A stretch of DNA of 64,000 nucleotides from JAATFS01 sp037145635. GTDB lineage: Bacteria; Pseudomonadota; Gammaproteobacteria; Xanthomonadales; Xanthomonadaceae. How positions within the stretch are numbered: the stretch's first letter is position 1; each line of letters starts with the position of its first letter. Below the pieces are notes generated by a model. It was not told the DNA's origin and ran no database searches. It saw only the letters and a list, made by a program, of their open reading frames with translations. The position numbers and the translations under genes were made by a program. Of this stretch, positions 54,044 to 64,000 are shown in pieces. The DNA is taken from the NCBI GenBank assembly GCA_037145635.1, contig JBBCXB010000001.1:744001-808000 (forward strand). Direction: 5' to 3'.

Positions 54044-54120
54044 TGCGGGGTGGAGCAGTCTGGCAGCTCGTCGGGCTCATAACCCGAAGGTCGCAGGTTC
54101 AAATCCTGCCCCCGCTACCA
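54044..54120 (+). tRNA. metY: Initiator tRNA-fMet (anticodon CAT)
   Basis: This 77-base tRNA has CAT anticodon and encoded CCA. The anticodon stem ends in three G:C pairs (GGG..CCC), the mark of initiators, and positions 1 and 72 do not pair: here both are T, where E. coli has C and A. Its place ahead of rimP-nusA corresponds exactly to metY of E. coli. It starts 4-5 bases after the predicted transcription start. Confidence 0.96.
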
Positions 54121-54125
54121 AGTTT

Positions 54126-54152
54126 GAGTCGCTGCTTATCGGGCAGCGACTC
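54126..54152 (+). other. Stem-loop after initiator tRNA
   Basis: A perfect 10-base stem (54126-54135 with 54143-54152) has a 7-base loop, beginning five bases after CCA. It has no U-run and may protect or guide 3' processing of the tRNA precursor. Confidence 0.65.
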
Positions 54153-54190
54153 GGTTCTTGGATCGTAAAGGTGCATGTTCCCGCCTTTGC

Positions 54191-54217
54191 GCCGATCCTG
54201 AGAGATCGGGTTTTTTT
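54191..54217 (+). terminator. Intrinsic terminator 1 in metY-rimP spacer
   Basis: The stem CCGATC/GATCGG (54192-54197 with 54204-54209) with a 6-base loop is followed by G and seven T's. It would end transcripts after the initiator tRNA, with read-through needed for rimP-nusA. Confidence 0.85.
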
Positions 54218-54223
54218 ACGCAA

Positions 54224-54249
54224 GGGGCCCATTGGGCCCCTTGTTTTTT
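54224..54249 (+). terminator. Intrinsic terminator 2 in metY-rimP spacer
   Basis: The stem GGGGCCC/GGGCCCC (54224-54230 with 54234-54240) with an ATT loop is followed by TTGTTTTTT. It lies seven bases after the first terminator and 57 bases before rimP, making a tandem pair. Confidence 0.88.
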
Positions 54250-54305
54250 CCGCAGCCGGAAACATGACGCCTGCTGCCGGGTAATCAACTGGATCAGGGC
54301 AGTCT

Positions 54306-54896
54306 GTGAGCGACAAGGCGACCGAAATCGCGAATCTGCTGACCCCCACTGTGCAGGCCCTCGGACTCGAGTTGCTGGGTGCCGAGTATCTGCCGGCGCC
54401 GGGTGGGGCGACGCTGCGTCTCTATATCGATGTGCCGCTGGCCGAGCAGCCCGACCGCATCGTCAACATCGACGACTGCGAGCGCGTGAGCCGCGAGGTC
54501 TCCGCGCAGCTGGACGTCGAGGATCCGATCAGCGGCAACTACACGCTGGAAGTGTCCTCCCCGGGCGTGGACCGCCCGCTGTTCACGCTGGCGCAGTTCG
54601 CGCTGCACGTGGACGAGTCGGCCAAGGTGGTGCTGAAGCTGCCGCAGGCCGGGCGCCGTCGCCTGCAGGGCCGCATCGCGCAGGTGGACGAAGCCGCGGG
54701 GCAGGTGGTGTTCGAGGTGGACGGCAACGCGTTGCCGGTCGCGTTCGACAACATCGACAAGGCGCGCATTCTCCCGGACTGGGCCGCCCTCGGCCTGGCG
54801 CCGCAGAAACCGAACAAGCCGGGTCCCAAGAAGACGGGGTCGGGCAACAAGAAACCATCCAACGAGTCGGCGGCCGGCAAGCCGCGCGCGGAGTGA
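54306..54896 (+). CDS. rimP: Ribosome maturation factor RimP
   Basis: This 196-aa protein is needed for late assembly of the 30S subunit. The N-terminal RimP domain (GLELLGAEYLPAPGGATLRLYID, DDCERVSREVSAQLD, YTLEVSSPGVDRPL) and the Sm-like C-terminal domain are complete. A Lys/Pro/Asn-rich tail of about 35 residues is added, common in Xanthomonads. The start is GTG at 54306. Its stop is 4 bases before nusA. Confidence 0.96.
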   Translation: MSDKATEIANLLTPTVQALGLELLGAEYLPAPGGATLRLYIDVPLAEQPDRIVNIDDCERVSREVSAQLDVEDPISGNYTLEVSSPGVDRPLFTLAQFALHVDESAKVVLKLPQAGRRRLQGRIAQVDEAAGQVVFEVDGNALPVAFDNIDKARILPDWAALGLAPQKPNKPGPKKTGSGNKKPSNESAAGKPRAE

Positions 54897-54900
54897 GCGA

Positions 54901-56412
54901 ATGAGCAAGGAACTTTTGCTGGTAGTGGATGCGGTCGCCAACGAGAAGGGCGTGCCGCGCGAGGTGATCTTCGAGGCGATCGAGGCCGCGCTGGCTTCGG
55001 CGGCGAAGAAGCGCTATCCCGACCAGGACGTGCTGGCACGCGTCACCATCGACCAGAAGGATGGCAACTACGAGACCTACCGCCGCTGGGAAGTGGTGGC
55101 CGACGACGTGGTGATGGAGTCGCCTGACCGCCAGATCCGCATGATGGACGCGATCGACGAGGCCGACGGCGTCGAGATCGGCGACTACATCGAGGAGCAG
55201 ATCGAGAACCCGGACTTCGGCCGCATCGCCGCCCAGGCCGCCAAGCAGGTGATCGTGCAGCGCGTGCGCGAGGCCGAACGGCAGCAGGTGGTGGACGCGT
55301 GGAAGGACCGCGTGGGCGAGCTGGTGACCGGTGCGGTCAAGCGCGCCGAGCGCGGCAACATCTATGTCGACCTGGGCGGGAATGCGGAGGCCTTCATCCC
55401 GAAGGACAAGGGCATCCCGCGCGACGTGCTGCGCGCCGGTGACCGCGTGCGCGGCTACCTGGCCGAGGTGCGCTCGGAACCGCGCGGCCCGCAGCTGTTC
55501 ATCAGCCGCGCCGCGCCCGAGTTCATGATCGAGCTGTTCAAGCTCGAGGTGCCGGAAGTCGGCCAGGGCCTGGTCGAGATCAAGGGCTGTGCCCGCGACC
55601 CGGGCGACCGCGCCAAGATCGCGGTGCTGGCGCACGATACCCGCACCGATCCGATCGGCGCCTGCATCGGCATGCGCGGTTCGCGCGTGCAGGCGGTGTC
55701 CAACGAGCTCAACGGGGAGCGCGTGGACATCGTGCTGTGGAACGAGAACCCGGCCAACTTCGTCATCAATGCGATGGCGCCGGCCGAGGTGCAGTCGATC
55801 ATCGTCGACGAAGAAAAGCATTCGATGGACCTGGCCGTAGCCGAGGACCGGCTGGCCCAGGCGATCGGCAAGGGCGGCCAGAACGTACGCCTGGCCAGCC
55901 GCCTGACCGGCTGGCAGCTCAACGTGATGACCGCCGACCAGGTCGCCGCCAAGTCCGAGGCCGAGCAGCATGCCGCGCGACAGTTGTTCATGGACCGGCT
56001 GGAAGTGGACGAGGAGATCGCCGGCATCCTGGTCGCCGAGGGCTTCAACACGGTCGAGGAAATCGCCTACGTGCCGGTGGGCGAGTTGCTGGCGGTGGAG
56101 GGCTTCGACGAGGACATCGTCGAGGAACTGCGCGCCCGCGCCCGCGATGCGCTGCTGAATGCGGCGCTGGCGGAGGAAGAGGGTCTGGACGGCACGCAGC
56201 CGACCGACGACCTGCTGTCGCTGGAAGGCATGGACGAGGCGACTGCGTTCGCATTGGCTGAGCACGGGGTGCGTACCAGCGAGGATCTTTCCGATCTCGC
56301 TGCCGACGAGATCGTCGAGTTCGGTATCGAGGGGCTGACCCAGGAGCGCGCCGCGGCGCTGATCCTGGCCGCCCGCGCCGAGGAAATCGCCCGTCTGGAG
56401 CGCGGCGAATGA
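54901..56412 (+). CDS. nusA: Transcription termination/antitermination protein NusA
   Basis: This 503-aa RNA polymerase-binding factor promotes pausing, hairpin-dependent termination and, with NusB/NusG, antitermination. Domains in order: N-terminal polymerase-binding domain (1-130), S1 (about 135-200, GNIYVDLGGNAEAFIPKD), two KH domains (about 230-345, ACIGMRGSRVQAVSNELNGERVDI and IGKGGQNVRLAS), then two acidic helix-hairpin-helix repeats (about 365-425 and 440-495) as in other gammaproteobacteria. It can act on the terminators ahead of its own operon. Confidence 0.98.
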   Translation: MSKELLLVVDAVANEKGVPREVIFEAIEAALASAAKKRYPDQDVLARVTIDQKDGNYETYRRWEVVADDVVMESPDRQIRMMDAIDEADGVEIGDYIEEQIENPDFGRIAAQAAKQVIVQRVREAERQQVVDAWKDRVGELVTGAVKRAERGNIYVDLGGNAEAFIPKDKGIPRDVLRAGDRVRGYLAEVRSEPRGPQLFISRAAPEFMIELFKLEVPEVGQGLVEIKGCARDPGDRAKIAVLAHDTRTDPIGACIGMRGSRVQAVSNELNGERVDIVLWNENPANFVINAMAPAEVQSIIVDEEKHSMDLAVAEDRLAQAIGKGGQNVRLASRLTGWQLNVMTADQVAAKSEAEQHAARQLFMDRLEVDEEIAGILVAEGFNTVEEIAYVPVGELLAVEGFDEDIVEELRARARDALLNAALAEEEGLDGTQPTDDLLSLEGMDEATAFALAEHGVRTSEDLSDLAADEIVEFGIEGLTQERAAALILAARAEEIARLERGE

Positions 56413-56507
56413 GTCGGCGATGAACCGCGCCCTGACCCCATCAGGGCTTAGAATCTGCGTTTCCCTTGCTCTGGGCGAGGGGGCGCCAACCAGATCATAG
56501 GATCCGA

Positions 56508-59177
<2,670 letters not shown>

Positions 59178-59187
59178 CCGCCGGGAT

Positions 59188-59228
59188 GCGGGAGCCGGGA
59201 TCGGGGATTCGTCCCCACCGGCTCCCGC
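59188..59228. repeat. Long hairpin between infB and rbfA
   Basis: GCGGGAGCCGG (59188-59198) pairs with CCGGCTCCCGC (59218-59228), enclosing an inner GGGGA/TCCCC stem with a TTCG loop (59203-59216). Downstream CGAATCCC (59262-59269) could pair alternatively with the inner stem. The GGGATTCG/ATTCCCCAT-like wording resembles interspersed repeats common in Xanthomonadaceae. Confidence 0.7.
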
Positions 59229-59274
59229 GCCTGCGCTCCCGCAAGTCCCCATTCCCCATCACGAATCCCTGCCT

Positions 59275-59640
59275 GTGGCCCAGAAGTCCTTCCACCGTAC
59301 CGACCGTGTCTCCGCACAGATCCGCCGCGACCTGGGCGCCATCGTGCATTCGGCGGTGCGCGACCATGGCCTGCCGTCGGTCAGCGTCTCCGATGTCGAG
59401 GTCAGCCGCGACCTGGCCCACGCCAAGGTGTTCGTCACCGCGTTGCTGCCGGAGCGTTCGGGCGAGGCGGTCAAGGGCCTGAAGGAACTGGCGCCGCAGC
59501 TGCGTTCGGAGCTGGCGCGGGCGATGAAGCTGCGGCATGTGCCGGAGCTGCATTTCCACTACGACGATTCGGTCGACCGCGGCGAGCGCATCGACAACCT
59601 GCTGCGCGACCTGCCCGACGCCGGCGCGGGCGAAGACTGA
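59275..59640 (+). CDS. rbfA: 30S ribosome-binding factor RbfA
   Basis: This 121-aa single KH-domain protein binds immature 30S subunits and is needed for 16S rRNA 5' end processing and growth in the cold. Conserved parts include RTDRVSAQIRRDLGAIV, VSVSDVEVSRDLAHAKVFVT and RHVPELHFHYDDSVDRGERI. The start is GTG at 59275. It is 97 bases after infB, the gap being filled by a repeat hairpin. Confidence 0.97.
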   Translation: MAQKSFHRTDRVSAQIRRDLGAIVHSAVRDHGLPSVSVSDVEVSRDLAHAKVFVTALLPERSGEAVKGLKELAPQLRSELARAMKLRHVPELHFHYDDSVDRGERIDNLLRDLPDAGAGED

Positions 59641-59773
59641 GAGACCGCCGGCGGCCTGGCCGCGGCGACACCCGACGCGACCGCGCGTCGGCCAGGACGG
59701 CAGGGAGGACACGCGCCCGCCTGCGGACCTTCCGCTCATCCACCGGCGCCCGGCGTCGCTCGATTCCCACACG

Positions 59774-60676
59774 ATGTCCCGAATTCCTTTCCGTCGCCTG
59801 GACGGCATCCTGCTGCTCGACAAGCCGACCGGCCTGAGCTCGAACACCGCATTGCAGGTGGCGCGCCGGCTGCTGCGGGCGGAGAAGGGCGGCCATACCG
59901 GCAGCCTCGATCCGCTGGCCACCGGCCTGCTGCCGCTGTGCTTCGGCGAGGCCACCAAGATCGCCGGGCTGCTGCTGGGCTCGGCCAAGGCCTACGACGC
60001 CGAGATCGTGCTCGGCGCCACCACCGACAGCGACGACGCCGACGGCGCGGTGCTGCGCGAGCGCGCGGTGCCGGCGCTGGACGTCGCCGCGCTGGAGGCC
60101 GCGCTGCGGCCGCTGACCGGGCGCATCCGCCAGCAGGCGCCGATCTATTCGGCGCTGAAGCAGGGGGGCGAGCCGCTCTACGCCAAGGCGCGCCGGGGCG
60201 AGTGCATCGAGGCGCCGGTGCGCGAGGTCGAGGTCCACGCCATCGAGGTGCTGGACTGGGCCTCGCCGCGGCTGCGGCTGCGCGTGACCTGCGGCTCGGG
60301 CACCTACATCCGCAGCATCGCGCGCGACCTCGGCGAGGCGCTGGGCTGCGGCGGCCACATCGCCGGGCTGCGCCGGCTGTGGGTGGAGCCGTTCCGGCAG
60401 CCGCAGATGCTGACCCTGGACGCGCTGCGCGCCACCCTGGAGGCCGGCACCGAGGCCGCGACGCTGCTGCTGCCGCTGGCGGCGGGCCTGGCGGATTTCC
60501 CCCGGATCGTGCTGGACGACGAGCCGGCGCGGCGCTTTCGCATGGGCCAGCGCCTGCGCGATCCCGCGTTCCCGCCCGGGCAGGTCGCGGTGTTCGGCGC
60601 CGACGGGCAGCCCTCGGGCCTGGGCACGGTGGACGGCAGCGGCCTGCTGGCACCGCAGCGCCTGTTCAATCCCTGA
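59774..60676 (+). CDS. truB: tRNA pseudouridine synthase B
   Basis: This 300-aa enzyme makes the universal pseudouridine 55 in the T loop of tRNAs. Catalytic D46 lies in GGHTGSLDPLATG; IYSALKQGGEPLYAKARRG and CGSGTYIRSIARDLGE are family motifs; a small C-terminal PUA-like domain follows. The ATG at 59774 begins MSRIPFRRLDGILLLDKP; upstream in-frame sequence overlaps rbfA and is not conserved. The 133-base rbfA-truB gap has no clear terminator. Confidence 0.97.
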   Translation: MSRIPFRRLDGILLLDKPTGLSSNTALQVARRLLRAEKGGHTGSLDPLATGLLPLCFGEATKIAGLLLGSAKAYDAEIVLGATTDSDDADGAVLRERAVPALDVAALEAALRPLTGRIRQQAPIYSALKQGGEPLYAKARRGECIEAPVREVEVHAIEVLDWASPRLRLRVTCGSGTYIRSIARDLGEALGCGGHIAGLRRLWVEPFRQPQMLTLDALRATLEAGTEAATLLLPLAAGLADFPRIVLDDEPARRFRMGQRLRDPAFPPGQVAVFGADGQPSGLGTVDGSGLLAPQRLFNP

Positions 60677-60703
60677 TCCCGGCCGTGTGAAGACGGCGTC
60701 ACC

Positions 60704-60732
60704 TTGTTCCGCAGCGCCGCGGACGGTACAAT
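60704..60732 (+). promoter_or_regulatory. Promoter of rpsO
   Basis: -35 TTGTTC (60704-60709) and -10 TACAAT (60727-60732) are spaced by 17 bases. A start near 60739 leaves a leader of about 105 bases before rpsO, long enough for the S15-binding structure known in other bacteria. It matches the internal rpsO promoter of the E. coli operon. Confidence 0.7.
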
Positions 60733-60844
60733 TCCGCGGCCTTTTCGGGCACCTCGCGCCTCGAGCGCATTCCCCAAGCAACCGGCGAGTCAGGCGGTGC
60801 GCCACGCGCGTTCCTGCCGGCCCCGCATCTACAGAGAAAACTCC

Positions 60845-61105
60845 ATGTCGATCGACACCCAGAAGGTCATTGAAGACAACAAGCGCAGCGCCCAGGACAC
60901 CGGTTCGCCGGAAGTGCAGGTCGCCCTGCTGACCGCCCGCATCGAGCTGCTGACCGGCCACTTCAAGACCCACAAGAAGGATCACCACAGCCGCCGCGGC
61001 CTGCTGCAGATGGTCAACCGCCGTCGCAGTCTGCTCGACTACCTGAAGAAGAAGGACGGCGAGCGCTACAAGGCCCTGATCGAGAAGCTCGGTCTGCGTC
61101 GCTAA
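60845..61105 (+). CDS. rpsO: 30S ribosomal protein S15
   Basis: This 86-aa primary 16S rRNA-binding protein helps form the platform and a bridge to the 50S subunit. The signatures TGSPEVQVALLTARIELLTGHFKTHKKDHHSRRGLL and RRRSLLDYLKKKD are complete; length is standard. It has its own promoter and is followed by an intrinsic terminator before pnp, as in E. coli, where S15 also represses its own translation. Confidence 0.98.
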   Translation: MSIDTQKVIEDNKRSAQDTGSPEVQVALLTARIELLTGHFKTHKKDHHSRRGLLQMVNRRRSLLDYLKKKDGERYKALIEKLGLRR

Positions 61106-61118
61106 GCAACCCAGCCGA

Positions 61119-61151
61119 CCGCGGCGCAGTGATGCGCCGCGGTTTCGTTTT
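61119..61151 (+). terminator. Intrinsic terminator between rpsO and pnp
   Basis: A perfect 10-base stem (61119-61128 with 61133-61142) with a GTGA tetraloop is followed by TTTCGTTTT. It lies 13 bases after the rpsO stop, in the position of the partial terminator of the E. coli rpsO-pnp operon. The spacer also lacks a clear separate pnp promoter. Confidence 0.85.
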
Positions 61152-61253
61152 GGCGGTACCCGGAGTCAACGGTCGGAGCACCCCGGCCACCCGCAGGCAG
61201 CAAGGGCTGTCGACGGTCCATTCGAAGAACGCATCACCAAGGAATCAATCCTC

Positions 61254-63359
<2,106 letters not shown>

Positions 63360-63383
63360 TCGCGAACGTCCCTGCGGCAAACG

Positions 63384-63409
63384 AAAAAGCGGGCTTCGGC
63401 CCGCTTTTT
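63384..63409. terminator. Bidirectional intrinsic terminator after pnp
   Basis: AAAAAGCGGGC (63384-63394) pairs perfectly with GCCCGCTTTTT (63399-63409) around a TTCG loop. Both strands show a T-run, so it can end the pnp operon and also the convergent minus-strand gene. Confidence 0.92.
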
Positions 63410-63539
63410 CTTTGCCTGGATGCGGCCGATCCCGCCGTGTCCGAGTGACGCGCCGGCCGGCGGAGCGCGAGCACAGTGGCGGGCGGCAGGAGCGGAAACG
63501 CCCGGCGCCTCCCGCACCTGGCTGCAGCCCGGGGCGGCG

Positions 63540-64000
63540 TCAAGCGCGCCGCTCCGGTCCCGGCAGCACGGCTGTTCCGGGGATCAGGACGCCGGCGCCG
63601 CGCGCGTATGCCGCGGCAGGGGAGTTCAGTCCCTGCCTGGCGGGTACCGGTGGCGCATCCTGCGCCGGGCGCGGCGGGACGACGCGCGGGAACCCGGGCG
63701 GCATCGTGTCCGGTGCTGCCGGGGGCTGTGCGGGCGGCAGCGGCGTGGCCGGCGCCGGCGCGGTGAGCGTGGCTTCGGGGCGCAGCTTCAGCAGGGCGGC
63801 CCAGTCGCGGCGGTTGAAGTCGCACAGCTCCTCGTGCGCCGGCGTGCATTCGCGGCCCGATCCCAGGCTGTCCTCGTCGTCGCCGGCTGCCTGCTGCGGC
63901 GGCGGCAGCACCAGGCGACCGGCCCGGTCCAGCTCCATCTTGCGCATCATCACGGTGTTGAGCACGTTGCCGCCGATCAGGTAGAGCGCGCGGTCGCCGC
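63540..64000 (-). CDS. Unidentified protein, C-terminal part (5' end outside window)
   Basis: The frame is open from the window edge to a stop at 63540, at least 153 codons. It begins inside GDRALYLIGGNVLNTVMMRKMELDRAGRLVLPPP, an ordered-looking region, then has two Cys (CTPAHEELCDFNRRDW) and a long Pro/Ala-rich tail. The most upstream start within the window (GTG at 63965) would cut into the ordered part, so the true start lies beyond the edge. The Pro-rich tail suggests a periplasmic or envelope protein. I do not recognise the family. It converges on pnp and may share its terminator. Confidence 0.55.
   Translation of the reverse strand, partial: GDRALYLIGGNVLNTVMMRKMELDRAGRLVLPPPQQAAGDDEDSLGSGRECTPAHEELCDFNRRDWAALLKLRPEATLTAPAPATPLPPAQPPAAPDTMPPGFPRVVPPRPAQDAPPVPARQGLNSPAAAYARGAGVLIPGTAVLPGPERRA

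Overview
The window is about 70% G+C chromosomal DNA from a gammaproteobacterium, most likely the Xanthomonadaceae/Lysobacteraceae (Lysobacter, Luteimonas or Pseudoxanthomonas type). The evidence is the gene order (glmM..tpiA-secG-tRNA-Leu-nuoA..N and metY-rimP-nusA-infB-rbfA-truB-rpsO-pnp), the Xanthomonas-like protein sequences and the TAGAAT/TAGACT type -10 boxes. It is mostly core genome. I see no prophage, insertion sequence, CRISPR array or integron.

Layout. 1-5.2 kb: two TonB-dependent receptors on the minus strand, the first cut by the window edge. 5.4-7.1 kb: the Fe-S carrier Mrp and dCTP deaminase Dcd. 6.9-9.0 kb: minus-strand small genes (two-segment membrane protein, HIT protein, dienelactone hydrolase, GreB). 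9.1-15.4 kb: a rhomboid protease facing a membrane protein of similar build, a HerA-like ATPase and an SLT/LysM lytic transglycosylase. 15.6-17.1 kb: Psd and a Sco copper chaperone. 17.2-21.8 kb: prmB, a small membrane protein, aroC, a 2-hydroxyacid dehydrogenase and asd. 22.0-28.9 kb: fimV, truA, trpF, a divergent LysR regulator, trpB and trpA. 29.2-34.6 kb: accD-glmM, an Fe(II)/2-oxoglutarate-type oxygenase, a short-chain dehydrogenase, tpiA and secG. 34.6-49.7 kb: tRNA-Leu(GAG) and the complete 14-gene complex I operon nuoA-N. 49.7-53.6 kb: a three-gene molybdenum hydroxylase cassette resembling PaoABC, on the opposite strand. 54.0-63.4 kb: initiator tRNA and the rimP-nusA-infB-rbfA-truB-rpsO-pnp translation/RNA operon. 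63.5-64.0 kb: the 3' part of an unidentified gene.

Functionally the window joins respiration (Nuo, Sco, Mrp as Fe-S supplier), aromatic and aspartate-family amino acid synthesis (AroC, TrpF/B/A, Asd), envelope building (AccD, GlmM, Psd, lytic transglycosylase, SecG, FimV) and translation. Many genes overlap by the 4-base ATGA/GTGA arrangement, which points to translational coupling. The least ordinary features are non-coding: tandem intrinsic terminators between the initiator tRNA and rimP, a U1/U72 initiator tRNA, a long hairpin touching the 5' end of tRNA-Leu, a probable leaderless fimV promoter, and repeat hairpins in infB-rbfA and fimV-truA. The Mo-hydroxylase cassette between nuoN and metY is the clearest accessory insertion. 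I found no convincing undescribed multi-gene system.
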